Origin: Adineta ricciae
Lineage: Eukaryota; Rotifera; Eurotatoria; Adinetida; Adinetidae
Reading direction: 5' to 3'
NCBI GenBank assembly: GCA_905250025.1
Contig: CAJNOJ010000054.1
Span: 124,001-188,000 of the forward strand
DNA length: 64,000 nt
The notes beneath the pieces are model-generated. The model saw only the letters and a program-made list of their open reading frames with translations, did no database searches and was not told the origin of the DNA. Below, piece after piece: positions 23,466 to 36,298 of the stretch; within the stretch, counting starts at the first letter, position 1, and each line of letters starts with the position of its first letter. Position numbers and translations under genes: made by a program.

Positions 23466-26380
23466 TCAAATCGAACTATTGAGACTCGTTTTGGTTTCAT
23501 ACACATCCGCTTTGATTTCGATACCATTGGTCAATGATTGATTGACATCGATAATTGTCACCATGGGTTGTCGAACCTTATGAATTTGTTCATCATTTTG
23601 ATTCATCGATTGAATTAGATAATCGCACGATGGAAGAATAAGATTAATCAATATTAAACACACAATCGAGTGATAAATCAACGAATTTCGGATGATTTGA
23701 AAGACATACGCTTGAATAGGAATGAAATGCAAAACAACTAACGAGGTTAGTAATGACAAAATAATACGATTGTATTTCCATTTAGAATCTGATCGTTTAT
23801 AACAAGCATGAATTAATGTTTCGAGGTAAATAATCGAAACGACGTAGAACCAAAGTGCATTACCAAAATTGAATGTTAATTTATGGAAGAAGTATAAGCA
23901 AGTCAACGAACTTGTTAACAAAGCAAGAACATGAGATATGGTTAGAAGAGTATTTGAAAAGGAAAACCAAGGAACCAATGTAAGGATGAAACATGCGACG
24001 ATCAAGAGAAGAATAGAGAGATAAATCTCATTCCGGATTTGTTCGAGAGCTTCGTATGTTGGAAAGAGTAAACTATAAGGAAATACAGACGGAAGTGGAC
24101 TTTGATCGGTATATGTATAGAGATTATTCATTGTTCGAATGTCCAAACGATCACCTGAGATAATTAGAAGAAAATATAATGTGAGAAAAGCATGAAGTTC
24201 TTACCTTTGATGGATGTCATTTGACAATAAAATCTCGATGCCATGATTGCAGAAGTATTCTCTCGATCTACGATCACTAAATCATTTTGCGAGAAGGGTG
24301 TCACACGAAGTGAAATTGGATCTTTTCCAGTGATAAGATGTGTGACATTCTCATGATCTAGCCATAATAATTGAAAATCATTTGTACGAAGTTCACTCTG
24401 ACATTGTTCAAGCAACGTCCTCATCGCTAATCTGACTTGTTCATTTTCGTAATTTATCGTTTCAGGAATGGTAAACATTACAACAGGACCAATGTTGAAA
24501 TCACTTTCCTGAGATTTCATATGCAAACGTAACGATGAAGCATCGCGTGGAAGGAATTGATCATCGAACAGACGTGTATCGATCGAAAGAAAAAACCACA
24601 GACTTGTTATCATCGACAGAACGAAGAGTAAGCACAGAGTCGCTGCAACGAATTTCTTGATTACCGAATCTTTGATGGACAATGATGAAAGTTTTTGTTT
24701 GATGAAGATCCATTTCGTTGTGATCTCCTCCTCCGAGTCTTCGCAACAATCTTTCGATAGACGAAAGCAAAATAAACAATGCCGACGTGCCACTACGCGT
24801 TTCAATGTAATGACCAAACACGAAGAGAAGAACGTAGCATGAACGAGATAATTTACGATGATATATAAGACTAATGTTAAACAAATAAGTAAAGTTGTTA
24901 TCATCGGCGAAAAGATTGATAATAAGGAGTAAACTATTGTTATAATCAATGTGGAGATAAGAAAATATGGATGAGTAGATTCGATGATCGATGGGAGAAT
25001 CTTTTCAATGTCAATCTCGGATGAAACGTCAGTGAGAGTGAGCAAATGATCTTTGAGTATTCGATGATATTCACCACATACGATTGAAATACGCAAACAT
25101 TCAACAACTAGAATCGGAAAAGATCGAATGCGAATCCTTGAAGAAAACGTGAAACTTACTCGCAACGACAAACACAAGTAGAGCCATTGGTTCGATGATT
25201 TTTATTCGACACATTGATAGTATACCAAATGTCGCACCTGTTGAAAGAGCAATGCTAAGAATTCCACAGAGAGGTAGATAACCAACAGAAGTATGAAAGT
25301 TTCCTTGAATAGTGACACATAAACAGACAAGAATAATAAATATGAGTAGCATAATGCTCATATATAATCCCTCTCCATGCGCTTTTTCGACGATTGCATC
25401 TGCAATAGCTGTCGAGGTGGATGGTAGAATTTCAAGTATTTCAGATCGATATTCTTGATTCAGATAGCGCAGAGCTTCACGTTCCCAGAGAATTGCCAAT
25501 TGTCGTCTTTCTGGTGTTGATGTGTTCATTGTATATCGAAGGCGAAAAACAGGCACATAGGTTATGATTTTCTCGGAAGTGGCATGATGCATAGTTGGAG
25601 TATGATTCTGATCGTTGTATTCTTCTTCTTCTTCTTCCTCATCATAATCGACCATTGATGAAGTGGCATTTGTCATTCGATAATCTTTTCCAAACATGAA
25701 TTCGGGAATTCCATTCGCACCTGTTGTATCAAAATAATATCCAGATTTCGGTGGAAGTAAATGTGTTAAGTCGTGACGAAATTTATCACTCAAAATGTAA
25801 TTTCCATCAACAACACATGCTTGATTGATTTGCGTGCATAATGTCGAATAGTTATATTCCATCGTTTTGTTTTCATCGGTAATTCGAACGGATCGAATAT
25901 GTCTATCCAATCGATGAACCTAAATTATTCTTCAGTCATTCAGAAAATCATTCTTCAGATTCTTACTTCGTCGAGAATCTCATTTCGAAGCATATTTGTT
26001 TGATTCGGATGTCCTTCGACTGTATTCAGTCTTCTTTTCATGATAATATCCAATCCCGGATAGAGATTCAACTGTTGATGCATACGTAGTTCTGTATCAC
26101 TACCGAAAATTCTTCGAATGAGCAATGCATTTGTAATAGCTAGACCATGAGGCATGAGAAAATCAGTTTGATCGAACGGACGAATTTCCATGAAGAATAA
26201 ACAACAACTTGCCAGTCCGATGGTGATTAATGAACTAACAAGAAGAATTGACCAAGGAAAACGCAGAAGAAACTTGGCATAAACGTTGGCAAATTGTTTC
26301 CATCTACCATTGGATCTTTGTTGGAGGGAATTCATACGCATTCGAATGCGATTTGTTCGTTTCATGGAAGTTTCGTTCAT
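23466..26380 (-). CDS. Patched-domain (PTCHD/PTR-like) membrane protein
   Basis: About 921 residues from exons 26380-25967, 25919-25160, 25107-24205 and 24154-23466 (introns 47, 52 and 50 nt; phases agree). The topology is that of Patched-related RND proteins: TM1 (FPWSILLVSSLITIGLASCC), a large N-glycosylated ectodomain, a five-helix sterol-sensing block around residues 325-450, a cytoplasmic Cys-rich linker (CLFCFRLSKDCCED), TM7, a second ectodomain and five C-terminal helices. Patched-related proteins move or sense sterols or lipids. The usual TM4 motif GVDD(A/S)F, whose Asp is part of the ion relay, is replaced here by AIVECLRI, and the matching TM10 motif is also degenerate (YLETL). Transport activity is therefore doubtful. 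Family call firm, subfamily not. Confidence 0.8.
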
Positions 26381-27308
26381 GGCCCACAGAGTTTCTTCTG
26401 ATCTATTACAAAATAATCAAATAGTCTTGCCGTTTTTATAGCTTAACAATGGAATGTCCGAGATACCCTCACGTCTGTCGATTTTCTACTCAAAATCCAG
26501 ATGATGAATACAATGTTCGATAACAAATACGTAGGTGTGAATATTTCTTAAACTTCATAGAAAGAAGAAACTATCTATACTCTGTGATAAAGTTAATCAT
26601 TCTGTTCATTGTTTATACAATGTAACAATCGATGAATAAACGTCGTCTTAGAAGACCATTGGTAGTAGGTGAAAAAGAACGACAAATGATTTGGGACGTA
26701 TCAACGTATGAGAAGCGGTAAGAAAACATCACGCCATACATGCATTGCTTCACTATATGTACAGAACGAGAGCAAATATGATTCCAGTGAAAAGAAAGGC
26801 ATGTGACTAGATTAAATAATGTATCGGACACATTTTTTTACTTACATTTTGTGCTGAATATATATATTTCGATTTGTTTTTCAAGTCAATCGAAATCGTG
26901 AAACTATGTCGTTTTCGATTCGGTTCGTCTGGTTAAATATTTTAGAAATAAATGCAAAGGAAGAGGAAATTTTCGATCATGAGCGGTCATTTCTTCTTTC
27001 GTTCTTTAGAGAATAATGTTGTGTGACCTTGTCGGTTATTAGCACCAATAATTTCGATTCTTTTCTTCTTTCTCTTTCTCTTCTTCCTTCATTTTCATGT
27101 GCTAGATAGTATATTTTCTAAACCACAGAAGATAAATGAAAAAAAAAACACAGAGAAAGACGTATAAGTTATGAACGAGCGGAGTAAAAGAATATATCGG
27201 GAGGAGATTTAGGGCTATTGCCTACACGACAAGACATCGTCTGTTCTTTAAGAATTCAATTTAAAAAAACACATAGCGAAGAGGACGGGAGAATTCGGTT
27301 GAAGTTTG
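26381..27308. other. Intergenic, no gene seen
   Basis: About 0.9 kb of AT-rich DNA between two minus-strand genes. There is a purine-rich run (GAGAAAGACG near 27150) and pyrimidine tracts near 27060-27090. No supported reading frame. Confidence 0.5.
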
Positions 27309-28991
27309 TTAAGCGTTTGGTATTGGTGTGCCTGGTGCTGGAACACCAACGTTACCCAAAACGGCGCGATTGAATAAACTCGAACCGCGTTTTAATTGTT
27401 CCTAAAAGAATAAAGAAAGTCTTGGATTGCAAATTGGAAAGGAATGAATACCGTTTTCTTCAAATGAACGTATGCATCTTGCCAATTGGCATAGATTGGT
27501 GTTCGAGGTAACATTCCAATTTGAAGTCCACTACGATTCATTGCTGTGACAGTTGTTACAACACTTAATGGATATGTTACTGTTTGCGCGACAAACTGAA
27601 ATGCAAACAAAGTTGGTTTTTGTAAGTATCAATGACGTTGAGATTGAATGACATGAAAGCTTAGACATTCGCAGTTCGATAACTTACTGTAGCGAGATAT
27701 TCGTATACGGAAACCATATCATTCTGTATTGGTAAGTTTGTTTTTAGTAGGTGGATGATAACATTTGTAAGTACAATGGTTGAGACTTCAATCAACCATC
27801 GAGGAATAAGTCCACTATTGTTTATAGAAAAATGGAAGAATATGCAGAAAGGAACAGTGTAACTTACACGAAGAATCCGCCAATTCCTTGTCGATTGTAG
27901 ATTTCTTGGAAATTTTGAAAGATATTTATTGATGAATACGCTTTTTCACGACCAACGAATTGGCCCATGCATCGAATAGCCATGACTAAGAATCAAATAA
28001 ACGAATAAATCACTTCAAAAGTTCATCTTCATTGATCAATACCTTGAAACGGATGTGAAAGCAAAACACCCCAAGATTGACATCGAACTTCACGTAAAAT
28101 CTTTATGAATATACACCAATCATTCAATTACCAATTATCTCATTGCTTTCACTTACTTTTTGTGTACACTTGTTCCATGTAGGTTTCACTTGATTACTAG
28201 GTGTCTGCGACTCAACCGGACCGAGAAGCTATTTCAATTAAATCAAAATTCAATTTCGATGTACTTTTTTCAAACTTACTTCATCAACTTTCGTCGTTGT
28301 GTACCAACAGACAACTTTGGATAAGAGTGAACAACCAAATCCACGATATAATCCAATGAAGCCATCGACATTATAGATATGTCTAACTGAAATGAGAGAA
28401 TCAAATAATAACGAGATTTATTCGAAAGAAATCCACCGTACGATATCGAAATGTGTTCGGATAGTACAAAGCTTCTTTGCCAAACAGATTTGTTGCTCGA
28501 TATGCTGGCAATGGTTCATAGCCTGCCTAATGTCAACAGACTCAATGAAAAAATTTTATGATTTTCCAGTGCACCTTACTTGCATCAACACACGAGCATA
28601 AGCTAATGGATGACCGAGAGCATGTTGAATGGTTGTTGCTTTTAAAACCGTAAATGTTGGATTTGCCGAATTTGCTGGTGAAGATAAGCCACCTTGTGCT
28701 CGTTGACGAAGAGTAGAGCCTGATTGCACCGGTGGTTGAATCGGTGTAACAACTCGTTCAACTGTTTGAGTTATCGGAGGTTGAATAGGCGTAACTATTC
28801 GTTCAGTTGTTTGAATGATTGGTGTAGGTATAACCGGAGATGCAGGAATTTGAACTTCTTCTACATCAGGTTGGAGTTCTTCTTCGACTAATGAATTCTT
28901 TAAAAGAGGAAAGCGGATTTAGTTGAAAGGAAGATGTGAGATAACTTACATCAGTTACTGGTGCTGATTCGGAACCAGATGTTTCATCCAT
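27309..28991 (-). CDS. Mitochondrial carrier homologue (MTCH1/2-like)
   Basis: About 387 residues from ten exons: 28991-28950, 28897-28580, 28526-28442, 28386-28280, 28228-28157, 28100-28043, 27985-27868, 27814-27688, 27595-27452, 27401-27309. MTCH proteins sit in the outer mitochondrial membrane, where MTCH2 acts as a tail-anchored protein insertase and tBID partner. Matching blocks are HPLAYARVLMQ with GYEPLPAYRATNLFG, GFIGLYRGFG, the second unit HPFQVMAIRCMGQFVGRE...GIGGFFVGLIPR, and the family signature VVTTVTAMNRSGLQIG with PIYANWQDAY. Human MTCH2 has 303 residues; this protein has an extra Pro/Thr-rich N-terminus of about 85 residues with a repeated TERxVTPIQPP element. It diverges from the DNAAF6 homologue 338 bp away. 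Confidence 0.85.
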
Positions 28992-29329
28992 ATTTGATAG
29001 CTAAGAGGATTTCGCAGAAAGCTTCTATGTGTGAACAATACGATCTAATGTAATATTTTTGGTAAATGTTTATTTGTTTATTCGGTGTTGTTTTGGGAAT
29101 TTTCTCCAAGACAATCAATGCGATGGTTTTTTTTACGAAAAATCTTTGCTTTAGCGTTCAAATTTGATTTCCCAACAAATTATTTTCTTGTAGATTTTTA
29201 TTGAAATAATAAAATATATTATCGATTAGCGACATCTATATGATTCTATGGCAACCGATGACTTCATAGCATGAGAAATGTCCACCGATCGATGATCTCA
29301 TTTTCCACATAGTTAATTCGTGCGCGAGA
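28992..29329. promoter_or_regulatory. Bidirectional spacer, MTCH-like / DNAAF6-like
   Basis: 338 bp between two divergent ATGs, so both promoters must lie here. The sequence is AT-rich; I see no convincing TATA element. Confidence 0.5.
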
Positions 29330-30212
29330 ATGTTTGGTCAGGAAATCACTCAATTAGCGAGTTTATTAAAACAAACGAATCGAACGGGAGATGATTCTGA
29401 TAGTGATGAAGATGAACAAGTAACGATTGTGAAATGATTAAAACTTCATTATCAACTAGAATTTCTATTCAAGCCGAAGAAGAATGCAAATGCGAACATG
29501 ACTCCAGCAAATTTCGTTTCTCAAGCACAAAAGACTACCAATAGCATCAATGAAACAACGTCAAAAACAACAATCAAAAGTTCATTGACATAATTACCAT
29601 AGCTTCTTATGAAACAATCGTTTTTTTGTGATATTTAGCACCGTCGAACGCTAATTCGAAGGATATTTGGCAACTTTATGAAGTTCCGGAAAGTAATGCG
29701 AAAACTCACGATCCAGTTGAATATCGACCACAGCCTGAGTAAAGATTTTCATGGAAAACTTTCTCTTTCTCATCCAATAAAGTTTTCCTCAGATATGAAA
29801 TGCATTATAAACAACGAATAACTACTGAAGATGTTTTTCTTCAAATGGGCAACAAAAATCCTTCGTCCGCTAGTTGTGAAGATCTTGTGGTAAATCATTT
29901 TCACAAACCAACATGCATACATTAATAAATCTATCTTCTAGCTTACTATTAAATTACCAGATACCAACAAAGCTGATATTGTTTTAGATATTACCAGAAC
30001 ATTCATTGATTGTCGTTGTCCAAAATAGTAATTCGCTTCTATTCAAACGAACACTTGACTACCAGAGTTTTTTCCTTCTATTTAGCCGTTTAGCGTTAAC
30101 TCCACCTCATCCTATTGATCCAGATAATTCTCAAGCTAAATGGGATAAAGACAAATGTTCACTTGAAATAACCTTGCGACTTGCTCGCGAATACGATGAT
30201 TTTAATTTTTGA
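29330..30212 (+). CDS. DNAAF6: Dynein axonemal assembly factor 6 (PIH1D3) homologue
   Basis: 201 residues from exons 29330-29419, 29474-29579, 29639-29738, 29793-29889, 29942-30027 and 30086-30212; the human protein has 214. PIH1D3 is a cytoplasmic R2TP/HSP90 co-factor needed to preassemble axonemal dynein arms. The acidic N-terminus (GDDSDSDEDE), the linker DIWQLYEVPE and the PIH/CS core match: EDVFLQMGNKNPSSASCEDL, TIKLPDTNKADIVLDI, FIDCRCPKYRLALTPPHPID and the terminal REYDDFNF (human ends REFDFINF-like). An AATAAA overlaps the region just after the stop (30213-30218). The next gene starts 52 nt on, in the same direction. Confidence 0.88.
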
Positions 30213-30264
30213 AATAAAATCCTCGAAACTTGTCGTTTTCTCTTCTTTGTAGATTTTATATGTC
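30213..30264 (+). promoter_or_regulatory. Operon-like junction: poly(A) signal and trans-splice-type acceptor
   Basis: Right after the DNAAF6 stop come AATAAA (30213-30218), then a pyrimidine tract (TCGTTTTCTCTTCTTTGTAG) ending at AG 30252, then the next ATG at 30265. There is no room for a promoter. The order poly(A) signal, polypyrimidine, AG, ATG is that of operons resolved by spliced-leader trans-splicing, which is known in bdelloid rotifers. An ATG at 30261 opens a two-codon frame (ATGTCATGA) overlapping the real start. Confidence 0.6.
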
Positions 30265-32189
30265 ATGACATCGAATAAAAGACGATGCTCATCAGGAAGT
30301 TCTTCGACAACACGCTCGTCACCAGCAGCTAATTCATTAAAACAAGTTTCAACATTTTCTCGTTCAAAAACATGTGCATTTACGGTCACACCACCGTTAA
30401 AATCCAAAACTGACCGTCTTCAGCCACTTACAACTTGTCAAACACCACCGTTGATCACTGAGACACTTGTAAATTCCTATTTGTTTTCTACTCACAAAAA
30501 AAATATTCGATTTCTATAGCCTGAAGATGTTAATAAACTCCATCCGGCTATGGTCAATGAAATTTCTCTGCATTCGCAAGGTCTCTGTACAATTCCGAAT
30601 CTTTCGCAAGTAATTCAACAAGTTTTACGTACATTGATCGACTTTGCGTAGTTTAGTTTACTAAATTACAAATTTTGGATCTATCCTGCAATAGTCTCAC
30701 GTGTATCGATAATTTACGATCTCTAACAGTAGGATCGACCGGAATTTGTGCGAAAACTGAAATGAATTTGTTTAGAATCTACGTGAATTGAAGCTATATG
30801 GCAATCAAATCCAACAAATCGAAAATCTCGATTGGTACATCGATACCCTGAATGCATTTTCATTAATAAATTATTCTTTTTAGTTTAACACAATTACAAA
30901 TTCTTCAACTACAATACAACGAAATCGAGAAAATCGGTACCAATCATTTCTCTCGAATTTTTCTCTTCTCATTCTTCTGAATTCAGGCCACGGATTAGTT
31001 TATCTCACTCGTCTACAAACCCTTCGTCTTGATTCAAATAAATTATCTTTGATTCGTCCAGAAGAACTCTCCAAACTCTCCCAATTGAAAGTTCTCGACA
31101 CATCCGATTGTCCACTCGAATCTCTTGAAGTACTAAGTTACTTTCCCTTTCATTTCATCATTCAATCTTCATCTTTCAGTTCATCAACTCTCTCCCATCG
31201 ATCACTGAATTTCGCGCTAATCATTGCCACGTGAAAATCCTTCCAAACCAACTGCGTAATTTTCGTTATTTAACCGATCTTGATTTGTCGAACAATCAGC
31301 TGATTAATCTAATCCCATTGAAAAGTTTTACACTATTACGTCTCCTTCGTTTAGCAAGTAACCAAATTGAAGATATTCAAATCCTATCATCATTGATTCA
31401 TCTAAACGAACTTGATTTGTCCGACAATCGAATTCGTTCATTGCCGAATTCATTTGCTAAACTTATCGAATTACAATGTCTGAATCTATCGAACAATCAG
31501 ATTGATTCGTGGAAAAATATTGTAAGAAAACAACAAAGAGATTTTCAAAATGAAAAACATTTCCGATTTCAGGAGGTTCTTTCACGGCTCAATTCGCTTT
31601 TTATTTTGAATATTATTGGCAATCCTCTTTTATCGGAAGAACAGAATTATATCGATAAATTATCGAAATTATGTTCGTCGTTAGAAATTATTGATGACGT
31701 AAGACAAAAATCGAGTTTTCCGAAGAATAACTAATCTTGTTGTTTTCAAGGTGAATATTCAAACCGGTGCTATTCAAATTCCTCCCACTCCCTCATGTAG
31801 GTATCGTTGTTCTCCATCGAAATTCTAATCTTCTCGTTCGTTAAGATGAACAATTGATCAACATTGACAAAGAACTTCACGAAGTAGATCACACGTTAGA
31901 AAAATCAATTACCGACATTGAACAAAAGTACGAATTTCGTTCACAATCGTTATAGTTCTACTCAAACAAGTTTTCGTTTCAGATTCGATACTATTCTCAG
32001 TGATTTGCATAAGTTAGGCGAATGGTATAATGACAGAAAGGATTCGACAACTAGTCGACGCACACCCGATAGAAAATCGTAAGTTCTTCGGATCGTCTTC
32101 TGCTAAATTATATTTCAATGCTTAGAAAACACCGTCTGTTCCAAGCGTTAACATTCAGCGAGGAAAATTATCAGCATTCGAACGTATAA
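30265..32189 (+). CDS. SDS22-type leucine-rich repeat protein
   Basis: 458 residues from twelve exons: 30265-30468, 30520-30609, 30657-30728, 30776-30834, 30884-30936, 30987-31129, 31180-31521, 31573-31698, 31751-31796, 31846-31927, 31983-32078, 32126-32189. A Ser/Thr/Lys-rich head of about 70 residues is followed by about eleven 22-residue leucine-rich repeats of SDS22 type (TKLQILDLSCNSLTCI, NLRELKLYGNQIQQI, YLTDLDLSNNQLINL, QCLNLSNNQIDSW), an LRR cap (LNIIGNPLLSEEQNYIDKL) and a coiled-coil-like tail. Proteins of this class often act in cilia or with phosphatase PP1. The operon-like link to DNAAF6 suggests an axonemal or assembly role. I cannot assign a specific LRRC orthologue. Confidence 0.75.
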
Positions 32190-35100
32190 AGTTGACACTT
32201 GTGATCTAATCGGCAAAATGAACCATCGTCTCAAACTTTGCTTTCAATTGCTAAGAAAAAATAAAGAGTTTAATTGCAGAATAATTGATCATTCAGTTAA
32301 AGATAATTAATGTCTTCAAGTAGAAGAGGAAATTATTAAATACACATGATTTACCGACATGCAACGAAACATCGGACATATACGAGACAAAGTTACTCTT
32401 CTCAGCATGGAATTTCATTGCACACCATTGGGGCGACGCAACTTATCAAGAAATCTCAGAACTCTTTCGTTCTGTTTCTCCTGAGAGTGAAAAATCTCGG
32501 TGTCCCAACTGATAATCTGAGTGCAATTGGATTAAACGAACTCATGCGTTAAAAATCTAGTCGAACAATAGATAAACACTGTAAATTGCTGCACTGTTGC
32601 GACAGAACACTGAAGAAGAACAAATTACGCATAGAGCAATAGAATATAATTGAAAACAACGGAAAGTAGACCCATCATGCAATAGAGTAAATCGTCGAAG
32701 ACGGAGGAAATTCCTCTCCCATTTTATTCACGAGCAATCTTTACAAACGAAACCCTCTTTTGACTTCAGTAAGTATATTTGTGCTAAAAAAGATCATCTT
32801 TGAGAAAAATAATCCTCTTTTATCATTGTTTTTATTAATTGAACTGCATTGAAAACGACTAATTCTACATCTCTATTCAAGATTATTGACGTTGACACTC
32901 TCAATTGAATTATTTAATAGATTTTCATTGACACAACAGTTTTCTAAATCTTTTCCACTATATATCTTTGTGTGTCAAACATTTCTGAATAGATAATTAC
33001 GAATCTGTGAGTCCGCAGCTCGATACAATACTGTTGAGATTATGTTCTACGTAAATGAGACTTGTCTCATCGAAAGAAAAGAATACAAATATGTGCTATT
33101 GATATGCAATGTCAAAATTGCAAATTAATTTGATTGATTGTCTATGACAAACTAATCATCTTATCAATTTAATCTGTTAGTTTATATGCAACATGTCGTT
33201 GATGATCAGATCGATCAAGTTGATTCAAATTATACACGAAGTCGAGCTGAAAAATTTTATCTGACTTTGGTATGTGTTATTTTTTCTCTATCGAAGAGAA
33301 ATGCAATGGTATTCGTCAAGTACATCGATTTATTCTTTTTACAGACGAAGTAAGCACGATACCACTTGAAAAAGTATATTTTTATCAGATTCTGTACAAG
33401 TAAAAAGTCAAGGCTTCTCTTTTCTTAATATACACTAAAGACCGGATTGGCTGAAAGTACTTAATGGGTTTAAAACTGGAAGTAATCTCTTAATACACAA
33501 GTACTTGCTTATTTTTCCGTCTCGTTAACTAATCCGTCGATTTTTCTCTCTAAACAGGAAATTTTTCATTTTCTGATTAGCTGTGAACAAGTACCAGGAA
33601 ATGAAATAGAGTCATGCTCTTCACTCGACCTACATCAATTCATAGTAATACAGAATCAGTCGTTCGTCGATTGATTTCATGTTTTTTTTTTGCTTTCGAC
33701 CCTCGCACTCGATTGCTTCCTCTCGATCTCATCAATATCCATTACATTCAATAGATCGCCATTTATCTAAATTAGACTATAATTTGCTTTTATTGAGTTT
33801 AATGTCAACTAATATTAATCTTATATCAGGTACATTTATTTAAATAGATGAGTTTCTTTACATCTCAGCGGTAATGAATGAAATCCAATAATTTCATGTT
33901 CTCGGAGCAGTCATAGAAAGTCAATTATGTCAAGAATCCGATCTCACTAGAAATGAGCTTGGTTTAGACAAATGAACTCTTGTTCATTAAGTCAAGAAGA
34001 GTTCGCTTTTCTCATGTTATTTTCTTACACCTGCACACATGAAAAACATTGGTAAAGCATCTGTTTTCATACATGTCATGCATGGCAATCTTTTATACAT
34101 GTGTATGTTTGCTTTTAATTGCGTCTTGTTCTGTTGCAGATAGAACACACATTACAGGCCAAAACAAGGTGAATTCAATAGCTTTTCGACGTGTCACATC
34201 ATCAGTCATTTAGTCAAGTAAGTGCGCATCGAATTTTCAAAAACGACGTCAATATCGAGACTAATGACTTCGAAGCAGTGCTTTTTCTCCTGGCGAGATA
34301 TCGTTTTTACATTGTATGATGCGAATATGAGTAAACAAATAAATTATACATTCTTTTTTTACATCATCTCGATGTCCTTGGAGTAGGAGGACGTAAATGA
34401 TACGTGCGAGTAAGTTAATACTGTTTTTTGCATTCAAAAAATGCTCTTACGCGCGGAGGTTTGTGCACTGTAAGAATAGAAGAATTAACTACTTCTTTAG
34501 ACATCGCGTTAGATTCTTCATTAAGTAGTAACATACTGCAAAGAAGAAAAAACATCAGGACATGTTAGTCAAGAAATGTAGTCCAGTTAGTTTTGAAGAG
34601 GAACTACTCATTTCATCTATTCAGTCACGTCTATATCAGCAAGACATAGGAAAACGGAGAGACATTCTTATAGAGATTTTTTCTAATAATGCAGATTTCA
34701 TTTGTTAGATTGAGAATATAGAATGGGGTATATATATATATTATTCATTTCTATGACAGAAGCTTTCAGTATAATCAGAAGATGGATTATTGTCGAATAT
34801 ATATTCATCAACTATCTTCATTGTTCTGTTAACATGCATAGAAAATATTCGTTCCAGAGAAAAAAATCTTAACAATGTCATTGAGTGGATATTCTTCTTA
34901 GGTCGGTTTTTTAATAGAAAACTTCTCTAACTCTTCATTTTTGGAGTTGTTCGATAAGAATACATGACGAATGACCGTGTTTTTCTTCTCTTCGTATTCG
35001 TATCGTTCGCCGATCTCGCTCGTAGTAGTTCCGTTGCTTTTCTGTTTAATTATTTTTATGGTTCAATGATTTCTCTACTTAATACCGCAAGGAGGCAAAT

Positions 35101-36298
35101 GTCAAAAGAGATTTCATATAATAAAATCTAATCTTTTTCGTTTACCTCAGCAGAGATTAAACACCTAATCGTAAGTACATCATCATTTCTCCTTCTATTC
35201 GAAATACCTTTCCTTTTATCTCGTTTTATTTTCAATACAACTCCGACGAAAAATGCCACGTTTGAATTACACAGCTACGCATTGTTTAGTTCAGTACAAA
35301 GTCAAGCTTAGACAAATTCGAATCATTTTCATTTTCAGCTAATAACTTCTATGAATAATCTCCATCTAAAATTCTTTCTCCCTTGTGTTTCTTTATTAGC
35401 ATTATTATAAGCCTGAAGAATGAAAGAATGCAGTTGCGTTAATAAACTTGACTGCCATCGTTAGGGGAAATGAGCGTCAGCATAGTATAGGCTGATATTT
35501 TTATTTTAGAATTTCATAAAAATGTTTTTCTTAAAATAATCGTAGAAAAAAGAGAAAATAAGAAATCAATAGACTCCGAAGAAATATCAAATACTAGATA
35601 AGACTTTCTTTCTTCCTTTTCTTCTCTTCTCTTCTCTCCTCTCTTTCGCCTTCCCTCGGTTCTTTTTCTCTTTTCAACATTGCAATCAATAGTTCCTATT
35701 AGACGGATGTACATCGATACGACGAGTGTGACATACTAATAATTCCAATAATATACAACGTCTTTTGTTCGCTAGACGACTCCAATTGTGTCCAAACTCT
35801 TTTATATTTTCTAACAATGAGGTAAGTCGAATGAAACCGATGTAAAAACAAACAACCAAGTAACGTTTTTTGCTTCTTCGCATGCGTCTTGTTAAGCACA
35901 TCAGTTTGCCAGTTCGAGCTTATAGTAAATCGAAATGACTGGTTTGATGTTAATAATCTATTTGAATGAATTAACGTCAAACAAAGACGAGGAAAACAGC
36001 GAGTCATTCATGAACTTGTTTGACATGGATAAATACATTTAATAATCTGTTCGTGTTTATTTTCCCTCATGTTGCGTTTTTCTTCTGTTGAAATTCGCCA
36101 GAAGGTTCTTCATCATGGAAATCAAATTAAACACCCAAGCTTATTTCGTAGTATATCCTTTCGATTCTTGTCAATTGTTTGATGTCTTGTTAAATGTGTC
36201 AAAAGTTCTATAACTTGTCAAAACTTACTACTTCTTTTTATCTTCTAGACAAATTCTATGCTAAAAATAAATTCTAGAACATCATTGCGCATATAATC
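32190..36298. other. Long intergenic region (4.1 kb)
   Basis: The largest gene-poor stretch. Visible contents: a possible micro-exon pair at 33186-33352, TATATATATA near 34731, and a strand-biased pyrimidine tract at about 35603-35660 (TTTCTTTCTTCCTTTTCTTC and on). No open frame has family similarity or good splice support. It may hold distal control elements for the receptor gene at 36.3 kb. Confidence 0.45.
33186..33352 (+). CDS. Possible 30-residue micro-protein
   Basis: ATG at 33186 opens MQHVVDDQIDQVDSNYTRSR... to a donor GTATGT at 33271; an acceptor TTCTTTTTACAG near 33343 then gives Thr-Lys-stop. Both splice sites are good, but the product is too short to judge and no homologue is recalled. 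It may equally be a non-coding transcript or chance. Confidence 0.15.

Noticed and set aside
35514..36007. Overlapping minus-strand frames upstream of the peptide GPCR
   Set aside because: Derived from the pyrimidine tract and AT-rich flank; no coding features.
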